Shown here: positions 46,372 through 55,073 of the stretch, piece by piece
How the letters are laid out: each line of letters opens with the position of its first letter
Numbering within the stretch: position 1 is the first letter of the stretch
Program-made: the position numbers and the translations under genes
Assembly (NCBI RefSeq): GCF_003339585.1
Contig: NZ_QPKF01000001.1
Location: 372,001 to 436,000 of the forward strand
Direction: 5' to 3'
DNA from: Exiguobacterium sp. RIT594
GTDB taxonomy: Bacteria; Bacillota; Bacilli; Exiguobacteriales; Exiguobacteriaceae
Length of the DNA: 64,000 bases
Notes under the pieces: model-generated
What the model was told of the DNA's origin: nothing
Seen by the model: the letters and a program-made list of their open reading frames with translations, nothing else
Databases searched by the model: none

Positions 46372-46400
46372 ATGAAATCGCTTACATTTCATGATATAGT
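46372..46400 (+). promoter_or_regulatory. Candidate promoter of gapB
   Basis: ATGAAA, 17 bases, TATAGT (46395-46400). The -35 is poor and lies within the cre site; the message would start about 45 bases before gapB. Confidence 0.45.
46373..46386 (+). promoter_or_regulatory. Perfect cre site at gapB
   Basis: TGAAATCGCTTACA fits TGWAANCGNTNWCA at every position and overlaps the predicted -35. CcpA binding would block gapB during sugar growth. A CATGATATAGT sequence at 46390-46400 also partly resembles the CcpN motif as I recall it. Confidence 0.75.
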
Positions 46401-46449
46401 TCTATCTGTAAACGGAGCATCATCCGTCACATTGAAGGGGGATCCGCAA

Positions 46450-47493
46450 ATGGGAGTCAAGGTGGCAGTTAACGGTTTTGGTCGAATTGGTCGAATGGTA
46501 TTCCGGCGTCTAATCGCTGAGGGGAAAAGTGAGGTTGTCGCCATTAACGCAAGTTATCCAGTGGAAACATTGGCACATCTCATCAAATATGACACGGTTC
46601 ACGGGAAATTTGCTTATCCAGTCGACATCATTGACGGGGCACTGATGGTGAATGGACGACAAATTCAAATCGTCAGCGAACGCGATCCGGAACAGTTGCC
46701 GTGGGGGCAACTGGGCATCGATATCGTCGTTGAGGCAACAGGGAAGTTTAATTCAAAAACGGGTGCTGAAAAACATTTGACGGCCGGAGCAAAGAAAGTC
46801 GTCATCACAGCACCAGCCAAAGGAGATTTACGTACGATCGTCATGGGGGTCAATGACGAGATGTATGATCACGAGACGGATGCAATCGTCTCAAATGCCT
46901 CATGCACGACGAACTGTCTTGCACCTGTCGTTCAAGTCATCGACCGGGCATTCGGGATTGAATCGGGTCTTGTGACGACGATTCATGCCTTTACGAATGA
47001 TCAAAATAATATCGATAATCCGCATAAGGACTTACGACGGGCACGGGCTTGCGGATCATCAATCATTCCGACTTCGACCGGAGCAGCCAAAGCGATTTCA
47101 CTCGTCTTACCGCATCTCGAAGGGAAACTCAACGGACTGGCACTCCGTGTTCCGACACCAAACGTCTCACTGGTCGATCTGGTTGTGGAAGTCAGCCGCG
47201 ATACGACAGTCGCTGAAGTCAATGAAGCATTCGTCAAGGCAGCGGACGGAGCACTCGACGGCATACTCGGTCTGACGATGGAACCACTCGTTTCGATCGA
47301 CTTCAACGGAGAAGAGAAATCAACAGTCGTCGATGGTCTGTCGACGATGGTCATGGGGGGACGACAGGTCAAAGTCCTCGCTTGGTATGACAATGAGTGG
47401 GGATACTCATGTCGTGTCGTCGATCTCGTTCATCTGGTTGGTGCACATATCGAGGCAAGCGGAAACGAACAAAAACAACTGGAGTTAAAATAA
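46450..47493 (+). CDS. gapB: Glyceraldehyde-3-phosphate dehydrogenase, gluconeogenic GapB type
   Basis: 347 residues from the ATG at 46450 (AAGGGGG upstream); an upstream in-frame extension from 46327 runs through the promoter and is rejected. N-terminal VKVAVNGFGRIGRMVFRRL, catalytic Cys in VSNASCTTNCLAP, C-terminal WYDNEWGYSCRVVDL. After the second strand the sequence reads INASYPVETLAHL, without the acidic residue of NAD-specific GapA, which fits NADP use. The coaE-gapB-speD-nrdR context is that of B. subtilis gapB. Confidence 0.95.
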   Translation: MGVKVAVNGFGRIGRMVFRRLIAEGKSEVVAINASYPVETLAHLIKYDTVHGKFAYPVDIIDGALMVNGRQIQIVSERDPEQLPWGQLGIDIVVEATGKFNSKTGAEKHLTAGAKKVVITAPAKGDLRTIVMGVNDEMYDHETDAIVSNASCTTNCLAPVVQVIDRAFGIESGLVTTIHAFTNDQNNIDNPHKDLRRARACGSSIIPTSTGAAKAISLVLPHLEGKLNGLALRVPTPNVSLVDLVVEVSRDTTVAEVNEAFVKAADGALDGILGLTMEPLVSIDFNGEEKSTVVDGLSTMVMGGRQVKVLAWYDNEWGYSCRVVDLVHLVGAHIEASGNEQKQLELK

Positions 47494-47509
47494 AATAATA
47501 AGTAAGAAT

Positions 47510-47537
47510 CGCTCTACAGCAACCTGTAGAGCGTTTT
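47510..47537 (+). terminator. Terminator of gapB
   Basis: Perfect 10-bp stem CGCTCTACAG/CTGTAGAGCG, loop CAAC, four T. Confidence 0.85.
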
Positions 47538-47572
47538 CTTCGAGAAAATATATTAAAATTCGAAATTTATCC

Positions 47573-47601
47573 TTGTGTATCTTTTTGATACTCGCTATAA
47601 T
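47573..47601 (+). promoter_or_regulatory. Promoter of speD
   Basis: TTGTGT, 17 bases, perfect TATAAT. It leaves a 5' leader of about 145 bases. Confidence 0.65.
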
Positions 47602-47607
47602 TCAAAT

Positions 47608-47751
47608 CGTGAACTTCAATCGGTCTGGCAATCGCAGCTTAAAGGGTTAGGACCTCTCTGGACTAACTTTCCCCCGTGGGTGCGAACGACTCAGGCGCAA
47701 AGTAAGTGATCAACTACTTTGAAGACCATTGAATGTAGGGGGGATCCACAA
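47608..47751 (+). ncRNA. Structured speD leader of unknown class
   Basis: Three successive stems can be drawn: AGGGTTAG/CTAACTTT (47643-47672, two G-U pairs); TGCG/CGCA (about 47681-47699); and a perfect 7-bp CAAAGTA/TACTTTG (47698-47721). They are separated by C-rich and GA-rich linkers (TTTCCCCCGTGGG, GAACGACTCAGG). A terminator with T-run is not seen. It does not match T-box, SAM-I, preQ1-I or guanidine-I patterns as I know them. A cis-regulatory role for polyamine or SAM control is inference. Confidence 0.5.
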
Positions 47752-48138
47752 ATGGATACTATGGGAAGACACATTATTGCAGAACTTTGGGATTGTAATC
47801 CTGAAAAATTGAACGACATGGAATTTGTAGAACGACTTTTTGTTGATGCAGCACTTCAAGCAGGTGCGGAAGTACGCGAAGTCGCATTCCATAAGTTTGC
47901 TCCACACGGCGTCAGCGGCGTCGTCATTATTTCTGAATCGCATTTAACGATTCACAGTTTCCCAGAGCATGGTTATGCATCGGTTGATGTATTTACATGT
48001 GGCGATCGAATCGATCCGGCCATCGCAGCACATTATATCGCTGACGGACTCGATGCGAAAATCCGTGAAAATGTCGAAATTCCACGTGGCATGGGACCTG
48101 TTGAAGTTCCGGCTGCTAAGGTTCAGCACGTTAACTGA
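47752..48138 (+). CDS. speD: S-adenosylmethionine decarboxylase proenzyme
   Basis: Prokaryotic class 1B AdoMetDC supplying the aminopropyl donor for spermidine, 128 residues. It self-cleaves at Glu62-Ser63 in [16 protein letters not shown] to form the pyruvoyl cofactor; His68 and Cys83 (VFTCGD) are the conserved processing and catalytic residues. Start at 47752 with GGGGGG upstream. No spermidine synthase gene is in the window. It is transcribed from its own promoter behind an unusual leader. Confidence 0.97.
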   Translation: MDTMGRHIIAELWDCNPEKLNDMEFVERLFVDAALQAGAEVREVAFHKFAPHGVSGVVIISESHLTIHSFPEHGYASVDVFTCGDRIDPAIAAHYIADGLDAKIRENVEIPRGMGPVEVPAAKVQHVN

Positions 48139-48156
48139 CAAAAACACGAATCAACA

Positions 48157-48184
48157 AGCCCTCGTCTTATGGCGAGGGCTTTTT
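48157..48184 (+). terminator. Terminator of speD
   Basis: Perfect 8-bp stem AGCCCTCG/CGAGGGCT, 8-base loop, five T. Confidence 0.87.
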
Positions 48185-48245
48185 AATATGTCTGACGTCT
48201 GTTATTCTTAATAGTAGAAGAAAACAGAAAAAGGGTGATCAGGGA

Positions 48246-48614
48246 ATGGGACTGAAAGAACGGTTACAAAAACAAATGGAAACGTCAGATACACATAAAA
48301 ACGAAAAGTTACGGACCCATTACTATGCAGCGACCGTAGAGATGCTATTTACGGGGTTGGAGGCGACAGTAACGAAACAACAGGGAACAGTTAAGCGGAT
48401 CGATCAGGGGCGCGGAGAACTTGCGTTTAGTGCACCGGGTTTAGATGGTCTGGCAACTGTCATCATGGTGGGGTCCGGCCGTACGGCTGTTGATTTGTTC
48501 CTGCACCGCGACGGGATGCTTGGTCCCGATCTTGAAAAATGGATTGAGTCCATTTATCAGGGGCTTGATTCGACGTATCGTTTAAAAATGATCGGTACGA
48601 AAGAAATTACGTGA
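48246..48614 (+). CDS. Conserved hypothetical cytosolic protein
   Basis: 122 residues, no signal, membrane segment or cysteine. A charged helical N-terminus ([21 protein letters not shown]) precedes an alpha/beta region with [21 protein letters not shown] and [20 protein letters not shown] recall similar small cytosolic proteins near speD/nrdR in Geobacillus-type genomes, but I cannot assign a function. It is followed by nrdR at 13 bases with GGAGG between, so they are probably co-transcribed. Confidence 0.82.
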   Translation: MGLKERLQKQMETSDTHKNEKLRTHYYAATVEMLFTGLEATVTKQQGTVKRIDQGRGELAFSAPGLDGLATVIMVGSGRTAVDLFLHRDGMLGPDLEKWIESIYQGLDSTYRLKMIGTKEIT

Positions 48615-48627
48615 ATGGAGGTACGAC

Positions 48628-49110
48628 ATGCGTTGTCCAGCCTGCAACTATAACGGGACAAAAGTATTAGATTCGAGACCCGTGCAAGATTTTGGTTCGA
48701 TTCGCAGACGTCGGGAATGTGAATCATGTGGCTATCGTTTTACGACATTTGAGATGGTGGAACAAACTCCTCTCATCATCGTCAAAAAAGATGGAACACG
48801 TGACGAATTCAATCGGGACAAAATCTTGCGTGGATTAGTCCGAGCATGTGAAAAACGCCCGATTTCCATTGAACAACTGGAAACAGTCGTCAGCCGGGTT
48901 GAAAAAACACTACGAGCAACGGCACAACATGAAATTCCGAGCGAACAGGTCGGACGACTCGTGCTGAATGAACTCGCTTCTGTCGATGAAGTGGCGTATG
49001 TCCGGTTTGCCAGTGTCTATAAGCAATTTAAAGACATCAATGTCTTTTTTCAGGAATTATCCGAATTGATGGAACGTCATCAAGACACTGAACGGGAAAA
49101 TCAAACCTAA
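48628..49110 (+). CDS. nrdR: NrdR, ribonucleotide reductase repressor
   Basis: Zinc-ribbon plus ATP-cone regulator that senses ATP/dATP and represses nrd genes. 160 residues. Zinc ligands are Cys3, Cys6, Cys31 and Cys34 ([20 protein letters not shown]). The ATP-cone spans about 48-138 ([27 protein letters not shown]). It precedes dnaB-dnaI as in B. subtilis, linking dNTP supply with replication initiation. Confidence 0.97.
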   Translation: MRCPACNYNGTKVLDSRPVQDFGSIRRRRECESCGYRFTTFEMVEQTPLIIVKKDGTRDEFNRDKILRGLVRACEKRPISIEQLETVVSRVEKTLRATAQHEIPSEQVGRLVLNELASVDEVAYVRFASVYKQFKDINVFFQELSELMERHQDTERENQT

Positions 49111-49115
49111 TGAAG

Positions 49116-49153
49116 GAGAGGTCGTCTGACTGTTCAGAACGCCCTCTCTTTTT
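49116..49153 (+). terminator. Hairpin between nrdR and dnaB
   Basis: GAGAGG/CCTCTC with a 21-base loop and five T. The T-run suggests at least partial termination before dnaB. Confidence 0.6.
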
Positions 49154-49178
49154 CTCACGAAAGAAGGGATGAAGCACA

Positions 49179-50534
49179 ATGATGGAACGTGAATTGTCAG
49201 GGACCGATCTCTGCTTGATCATGAGTAATGGCGTCGTCGACCGGGAGGCGTATCAGTCCCTCTACTATCTGTATCAGCCAATCATCGGTGTAAAGGCGCT
49301 TGGTCTGTACCAAACGTTTTGGAGTGAGATGATTCCCGGTAAGACGAAATCGCAATACATCTCGCATGCCGAACTCGGGACGCTGCTCGGATTTTCAGTC
49401 GATGAATTCAAAGAAGAACTGTTTAAGCTTGAGGGGATTGGTTTGATCCGGACCTTTGAAGCGAAACAGGCCGCTTACCGGTATGTTTATCAAATCCGTG
49501 TCCCGTTAGCACCGAATACATTCTTAAACGATGGGGTGCTGTCAAGCTTACTGTTCTACCGCGTCGGCGAAATTCGTTTCCGTGCCTTACAGAATCGGTT
49601 CCGGACCGATCCGCTACCGAAAAACGTCGTCGACCGGACCGTCCGGTTTGATCAAGTATTTGACGTCAAGGCAGGACTCGCCTCCGCGCATCAGCCGAAA
49701 TCCTATGCGAAACAGGAACGGGCAGCCTATGAATTTGATTATTCGTTTGACCTTGAAGAAATGAAACGCCAAACCGATCGCTTCTTGCCACGCAGTTTTT
49801 ATACGAAATCGATTGACCATCTATTGTTGAAACTGGCGTACGTCACACAATCGAATGAAGCCCTCATGGCAGAACTCCTGAACGCCCGTTTCCGTCACGA
49901 AGCGTACTTGCCGATGACGGACAGTGAAAAGCAAGAACGGTGTAAACAGATGATGCTGTCTGCAAAACAGAAACTCAGCCGGGAAAAGAAAGCCAAGGTT
50001 GCCGTTCTCGAAGAAGTAGAGGTCGGGGAGCTGAGCGAAACCGAGACGATGGAAGGAACGCATCCGAAGCATTACGTTGCGAAGCTAAGAAAAGTCAAAG
50101 CACTGTCGGAGCGTGATGAAGAGTTGATTCAGCAATTGATCATCGACTATGAGATGTCGTCCGGAATCGTCAACGCAGCTTATTATTATGCGTTGGTCAT
50201 TAAAAAGGATAACCGGTTCAGTAAAAATTTCCTTCTCTCGATCGTCGATGACTGGAAACAAAAAGGATATGTCACGGCAGCCGAAGCATTGGCGAAAACA
50301 AAAGAACAAGACGAACTAATTTCGAAAAAGCAGGATCAGAAACAAGAGCGTTCACGGCAGACCGTCGGAGGACGAAGAGGTCGTTCCAATGCGACCGGAC
50401 CGAATCCGAAATGGTTGCAGGAAGAAAAAGAAAAACAACAGCAGTATGAAGCGACGAAAAAAGCCAGTTTTGAAGCTGAGGTGCCGGATGATGAAGAAAT
50501 GGAACGGATTCTGCGGGAACTCAAAGGCAAATAA
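49179..50534 (+). CDS. dnaB: DnaB, primosome and helicase-loading protein (Firmicute type)
   Basis: 451-residue initiation and membrane-attachment protein, not the DnaC/DnaB-type helicase. Two winged-helix or DDBH-like regions are recognisable (about 1-190, and about 310-390 with IDYEMSSGIVNAAYYYALVIKKDNRFSKNFLL). A basic, Gln-rich C-terminus follows (QKQERSRQTVGGRRGRSN). With DnaI and DnaD it loads the replicative helicase. It is immediately followed by dnaI (12-base gap). Confidence 0.93.
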   Translation: MMERELSGTDLCLIMSNGVVDREAYQSLYYLYQPIIGVKALGLYQTFWSEMIPGKTKSQYISHAELGTLLGFSVDEFKEELFKLEGIGLIRTFEAKQAAYRYVYQIRVPLAPNTFLNDGVLSSLLFYRVGEIRFRALQNRFRTDPLPKNVVDRTVRFDQVFDVKAGLASAHQPKSYAKQERAAYEFDYSFDLEEMKRQTDRFLPRSFYTKSIDHLLLKLAYVTQSNEALMAELLNARFRHEAYLPMTDSEKQERCKQMMLSAKQKLSREKKAKVAVLEEVEVGELSETETMEGTHPKHYVAKLRKVKALSERDEELIQQLIIDYEMSSGIVNAAYYYALVIKKDNRFSKNFLLSIVDDWKQKGYVTAAEALAKTKEQDELISKKQDQKQERSRQTVGGRRGRSNATGPNPKWLQEEKEKQQQYEATKKASFEAEVPDDEEMERILRELKGK

Positions 50535-50546
50535 AGGAGTAGTGAG

Positions 50547-51464
50547 ATGGAACATATCCAATCATCGATTGAAAAGATTTTAAACCGTCCGGACGTGGCA
50601 GAATCGGTTCGAGCCATTCATCAGCGTGTCTTGTCACATCCGGGAGTCATCATGTTTTTGCGGACGCATCCTGAAATCGATCAACGGATGATTGAACGGG
50701 GCATGCTGAAACTAAACGAGTATGCGGAACAGATGAACGGAAATCAAATCATTGAAAAGAAAGCCGTCATTGAAGGCTATCAACCTGTCCTGCACTTAGA
50801 AAAAGGCCAGATCATGGTTGCTTATGAAAAAACCCAAGCGTTACGCGACCGTGAGAACGAGCGAGCCCTCGAAAAGAAATTTAAAAGTCTGTTCTTACCG
50901 GATGAAGTCCGGGATGCGAACTTCAGTGACTTTGATTTGACGACGACGGACCGAAAGCTCGCTTTACGTGCAGCTTCACAGTTTTTAAATACAGTCCGTT
51001 CAAAACAACAAGTCAAAGGATTGTACCTGCACGGCAGTTTTGGCGTCGGGAAAACGTATTTGCTCGCAGCGATTGGTAATGCATTAAAAAAGGAACGGGT
51101 TGCGACAATCTTGGTTCATGCACCGGGTTTCGTCTCGGAAGCGAAGCGGCGGATCCGGTCGGACAGTTTCGATACGTTTTTGGAAAGTTTTCAAACCGTG
51201 CCGGTTTTGTTGATTGACGATATCGGAGCGGAGTCAATCAGTCCGTGGGTCCGCGATGAATTATTCGGCATCATCCTGCAATACCGGATGATGCACCGTC
51301 TGCCGACCCTGTTCAGTTCCAACCTGTCGTATGACGAACTGGAGTTGCATTTCGGGATTACGAATGACCAGGGAGATAAACTAAAAGCGATGCGTCTGAT
51401 GGAACGGATCCGGACGACGACGAATCCCGTTGAGTTTTTAGGTGAAAACCGACGCCGGTATTAA
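50547..51464 (+). CDS. dnaI: DnaI, helicase loader ATPase
   Basis: 305-residue AAA+ loader. An N-terminal helicase-interacting region (about 1-130) precedes Walker A GSFGVGKTYLLAAIG (about residue 170), Walker B VLLIDDIGAES, a sensor-1 region LFSSNLSYDEL and an Arg-rich C-terminus (LMERIRTTTNP). A typical N-terminal zinc-finger cysteine set is not seen in this sequence. It is co-transcribed with dnaB. Confidence 0.94.
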   Translation: MEHIQSSIEKILNRPDVAESVRAIHQRVLSHPGVIMFLRTHPEIDQRMIERGMLKLNEYAEQMNGNQIIEKKAVIEGYQPVLHLEKGQIMVAYEKTQALRDRENERALEKKFKSLFLPDEVRDANFSDFDLTTTDRKLALRAASQFLNTVRSKQQVKGLYLHGSFGVGKTYLLAAIGNALKKERVATILVHAPGFVSEAKRRIRSDSFDTFLESFQTVPVLLIDDIGAESISPWVRDELFGIILQYRMMHRLPTLFSSNLSYDELELHFGITNDQGDKLKAMRLMERIRTTTNPVEFLGENRRRY

Positions 51465-51470
51465 TTTCTC

Positions 51471-51500
51471 TTGTCAAAGAAGTTCGACTTTCGCTATACT
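51471..51500 (+). promoter_or_regulatory. Promoter of thrS
   Basis: TTGTCA, 18 bases, TATACT; it starts 6 bases after the dnaI stop. Confidence 0.7.
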
Positions 51501-51506
51501 AAGGAC

Positions 51507-51757
51507 ACAATCTGTATAGATGTCAGCTACGATTGAGGACATGAAAAATGAACAGGACCAGACAAGCGAGAGAAGGATGGTGAAAGCTTCTCATGGAATC
51601 CGTCATTTCTTTACTCCCTCATAGCTCGAGCGGGGCTAATCCGCTTGCGTGTCACGCCCGTTATCGCGTGTTCGAGCCGGTGCATGGAAACATGTTCGGG
51701 AACGAGGGTGGTACCACGAGATTGAGACTCGTCCCTTTTAGAGGGATGGGTCTTTTT
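51507..51757 (+). promoter_or_regulatory. T-box leader, threonine type
   Basis: T-box sequence GAGGGTGGTACCACGAG at 51704-51720, then terminator stem AGACTCGTCCC/AGGGATGGGTCT (51725-51752) with T-run. A candidate specifier ACT (Thr) is at 51613-51615, though I could not fix the Stem I loop with certainty. It fills the 320-base gap before thrS. Confidence 0.92.
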
Positions 51758-51784
51758 TATTTTAATTTATAGGGGGAAGCAGTC

Positions 51785-53725
51785 ATGTCAAACATTGCTC
51801 TTACATTTCCAGATGGTGCAGTAAAGGAATTTACAGCCGGAACGACAGCTGAAGAAGTTGCCGCTTCAATCAGCCCGGGATTACGGAAAAAAGCGTTTGC
51901 CGCGAAATTAAACGGACAAGTCATCGATTACCGTCGTCCGATTGAGGAAGATGGTTCGATCGAACTCGTCATGCCGGATTCGGAAGAAGGACTGGATTTA
52001 ATCCGTCACTCATCTGCCCACTTAATGGCACAGGCGATTAAACGCCTGTACCCGGACGAAACAATCCATCTCGGAATTGGACCGACGATCGAAAACGGGT
52101 TTTATTACGATATCGATATGGAGCGCCGTCTGACAGAGGAAGACCTGCCGGAAATCGAAAAGATGATGAATAAGATTGCCGGTGAAAACTTACCGATCGA
52201 ACGGGAAGTCGTTTCACGCGATGAAGCATTAGCTGTTTATCAGGAATTAAATGATCCGCTCAAAATCGAATTGATTGAATCGATTCCTGCCGATCAGGAT
52301 TTAACGTTCTACCGTCAAGGCGAGTTCTTCGACTTATGCCGCGGACCGCATGTACCGGCAACAGCGAAACTCCAAGTCTTCAAACTGATGAGCATCGCCG
52401 GTGCTTACTGGCGCGGTGATTCAAAAAACAAGATGCTGCAACGGATTTACGGAACAGCATGGGCAAACAAAGATCAGTTAAAACAACACCTGCACTTCTT
52501 GGCGGAAGCCAAAGAACGCGATCACCGGAAACTCGGGAAAGAACTCGACTTGTTCTTCACATCCCAAGATGTCGGACAAGGTCTGCCGATGTGGTTACCA
52601 AAAGGGGCGGCCATCCGCCGGACGGTCGAGCGTTATATCGTCGATAAAGAACTGGAACTCGGCTACGAGCACGTCTATACACCGGTTCTTGGTTCGGTTG
52701 AATTGTACAAAACATCAGGACACTGGGATCACTATCAAGATGATATGTTCCCGAAAATGGAGATGGACAATGAAGAGTTGGTTCTCCGTCCGATGAACTG
52801 TCCGCACCATATGATGATTTATAAAAATGAACCGCGGTCGTACCGTGACTTACCGCTCCGCGTTGCAGAACTCGGCGGTATGCACCGGTATGAGATGTCT
52901 GGTGCGTTAACAGGTCTTCAGCGTGTCCGTTACATGGTCCTCAATGATGGACATACGTTTGTTCGTCCGGACCAAATGAAGGAAGAGTTCAAAGCAATCG
53001 TCCACTTGATTCAGGAAGTATATGCCGACTTCGGCATCACAGACTACAAGTTCCGTCTGTCGTACCGGGATCCGGCCGATAAAGAAAAATACTTCGACAA
53101 CGATGCGATTTGGGAAATGGCGCAACGTGAGTTAAAAGAAACGATGGATGAGCTCGAACTGCCGTACTTCGAAGCAGAGGGCGAAGCCGCATTCTACGGA
53201 CCGAAGCTTGACGTGCAGGTCCGCACAGCGCTCGGTAAAGATGAAACGCTGTCGACCGTCCAACTCGACTTCCTCTTGCCTGAACGCTTTGAGCTGACGT
53301 ATAAAGGAAACGACGGACAAGATCATCGTCCTGTCGTCTTACACCGTGGTGTCGTCTCGACAATGGAACGATTCGTCGCGTACTTGATCGAAGAGTACAA
53401 AGGAGCGTTCCCGACGTGGCTCGCGCCAGTTCAAGTGAAGTTGATTCCAGTCTCAAGCGTACATGAAGACTACGCACGTGAAATCAAAACGATGCTCTTG
53501 AAAAAAGGGATTCGTGTCGAGACAGATTTCCGGGATGAAAAACTCGGTTACCGGATTCGGGAAGCGCAAGTCAACAAAGTACCGGTCATGCTCGTTCTGG
53601 GTGATAAAGAAATCGAAGCGCGTGAAGTCAATATCCGCCGCTACGGTTCAAAAGATTCAAGCAACGCATCACTGGAACAGTTCGTCAGTGACTTGGAACA
53701 AGAAATCGCAAACCGTTCAAAATAA
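51785..53725 (+). CDS. thrS: Threonyl-tRNA synthetase
   Basis: Class II synthetase, 646 residues. Domains: TGS (about 1-62), editing domain (about 63-225, [16 protein letters not shown] with the HxxxH motif and FDLCRGPH), catalytic core with zinc ligand Cys in [13 protein letters not shown] and motif 2 [15 protein letters not shown], motif 3 [10 protein letters not shown], and anticodon-binding domain (about 540-646). AGGGGGAA precedes the ATG. Confidence 0.98.
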   Translation: MSNIALTFPDGAVKEFTAGTTAEEVAASISPGLRKKAFAAKLNGQVIDYRRPIEEDGSIELVMPDSEEGLDLIRHSSAHLMAQAIKRLYPDETIHLGIGPTIENGFYYDIDMERRLTEEDLPEIEKMMNKIAGENLPIEREVVSRDEALAVYQELNDPLKIELIESIPADQDLTFYRQGEFFDLCRGPHVPATAKLQVFKLMSIAGAYWRGDSKNKMLQRIYGTAWANKDQLKQHLHFLAEAKERDHRKLGKELDLFFTSQDVGQGLPMWLPKGAAIRRTVERYIVDKELELGYEHVYTPVLGSVELYKTSGHWDHYQDDMFPKMEMDNEELVLRPMNCPHHMMIYKNEPRSYRDLPLRVAELGGMHRYEMSGALTGLQRVRYMVLNDGHTFVRPDQMKEEFKAIVHLIQEVYADFGITDYKFRLSYRDPADKEKYFDNDAIWEMAQRELKETMDELELPYFEAEGEAAFYGPKLDVQVRTALGKDETLSTVQLDFLLPERFELTYKGNDGQDHRPVVLHRGVVSTMERFVAYLIEEYKGAFPTWLAPVQVKLIPVSSVHEDYAREIKTMLLKKGIRVETDFRDEKLGYRIREAQVNKVPVMLVLGDKEIEAREVNIRRYGSKDSSNASLEQFVSDLEQEIANRSK

Positions 53726-53744
53726 GGATTTAGTAATAGCGATA

Positions 53745-53776
53745 AGAGGGTGGCTCACAGCTGCCCTCTTTTTTTG
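53745..53776 (+). terminator. Terminator of thrS
   Basis: AGAGGG..GCT/AGC..CCCTCT stem followed by seven T. Confidence 0.85.
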
Positions 53777-53832
53777 TCCTACAGATTCTATGCTCGAATA
53801 CCGATAATAGGAACAGAGAAGGGGATGAGGGA

Positions 53833-55029
53833 ATGAAAACAAGAACGATGCTTGGAGTATGCCTTGCCTTAGTATTTCTGCTTTTACCTGACACAGAACA
53901 CGCAATCAGTATGAAAAGTTATCGGATTACACCACAGACAGAACCGGTTGATCCTGTACTTCGCGCGTATTCGACATACAATGCCCAAACTAGAAATCAT
54001 TACACACTTCGGTCGTATCTCGAAAAAATCGAGGCGGAAGGCGGAGGAACGCTAGTCTTGTCAAAAGGCGTGTATCTTTCCCCGTTACGTGTCGGGGTTC
54101 CTTCCAATACGACCATCATTTTAGAGGATGGTGTCATCATCAAGAAGACGAAGGAGACCGGGACGCCAAAGCTTCAAGCAACAACAAGTATCTTTGATTT
54201 AGTACCGCCCTCTGTTTTACGGTTACATACAACGGTCGGAACATACAGTGGATCCAAAAATATCAAAATCATCGGACGGGGAAGTGCTCAAATCGATTTA
54301 AATTATTTTCCGCGCGGCTCGGCTTTTGCCATCGCACATAATGAAAATCTGTATCTCGGGGGAATCACGATCCGTCATCAACAAGGATCGCATGCGATTG
54401 AACTGGATGCGACAAAAACGGCACTCATTGAAAACATGCATTTTGTCGATGCGAAGATGATTGCCGGGACAGGTCCGAATGAATCCATTAATCTGGATAC
54501 ACCGGATCCGGTCACGAAAGGATTTCAATGGAAATGGTCGGCGCAAGACCGGACACCGAATCATGACATCACGATTCGAAATAACGACTTTACCAATGTT
54601 AATGTCGCAATCGGCACACACCAATACTCTCAAGACCGTCCGCATACGGCGGTCCGTATTTTAAATAACGTAATTGACGGGACGAAAGATCATGCGATTT
54701 CAATGATGAACTGGAACCAACCGGTCATTCAATACAATACGATTCGAAACGTTCACCGGCCAGATGGGAAAGCGATTGCTATTTTGGGACGAGGAGTAGT
54801 CGGTGGCAGCATCAAACAGAATCGACTGGAAAAGATTGATCGGGCCATTCAATTTCAGCCACACGTCAATTATGGATTCAAGCCGCTGTACAATCGGTTT
54901 ACGGATAAAGAAAAACTGAGCTTTCGTCAAAACGAAGTAAAGCAAGCAACAGTAAATCAAGTCGTTTTGTTTTCCAAGTTAGGTGTCTTTTCCGCTGAAA
55001 CATCGGAACGCTTTAATTTTATTCCATAA
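53833..55029 (+). CDS. Secreted right-handed beta-helix protein
   Basis: 398 residues. A signal peptide (about 1-24: KTR, then a Leu-rich core, cleavage near TEHA) is followed by a GGTLVLSKGVYLSP entry strand typical of pectate-lyase-like folds. Rungs of about 22-25 residues then run between about 130 and 345 (IRNNDFTNVNVAIG, RILNNVIDGTKDHAIS, IQYNTIRNVHRPDGKAI, IKQNRLEKIDRAIQF), the PbH1 pattern with Asn ladders. Members cleave or bind polysaccharides; I cannot name the substrate. The gene has GAAGGGGATGAGGG upstream and its own terminator. Its place between thrS and infC is not ancestral. Confidence 0.85.
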   Translation: MKTRTMLGVCLALVFLLLPDTEHAISMKSYRITPQTEPVDPVLRAYSTYNAQTRNHYTLRSYLEKIEAEGGGTLVLSKGVYLSPLRVGVPSNTTIILEDGVIIKKTKETGTPKLQATTSIFDLVPPSVLRLHTTVGTYSGSKNIKIIGRGSAQIDLNYFPRGSAFAIAHNENLYLGGITIRHQQGSHAIELDATKTALIENMHFVDAKMIAGTGPNESINLDTPDPVTKGFQWKWSAQDRTPNHDITIRNNDFTNVNVAIGTHQYSQDRPHTAVRILNNVIDGTKDHAISMMNWNQPVIQYNTIRNVHRPDGKAIAILGRGVVGGSIKQNRLEKIDRAIQFQPHVNYGFKPLYNRFTDKEKLSFRQNEVKQATVNQVVLFSKLGVFSAETSERFNFIP

Positions 55030-55064
55030 AAAAAGCCTATTCCTTTACGGAATAGACTTTTTTT
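55028..55064. terminator. Bidirectional terminator between the beta-helix gene and katA
   Basis: Stem CTATTCC/GGAATAG with loop TTTAC, flanked by A7 and T7 runs. Confidence 0.85.
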
Positions 55065-55073
55065 ATGGATATA

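Noticed and set aside
46327-46449. N-terminal extension of gapB
   Set aside because: The segment contains a terminator-like T-run, the cre site and the -10; homology starts at VKVAVNGFGRIG.
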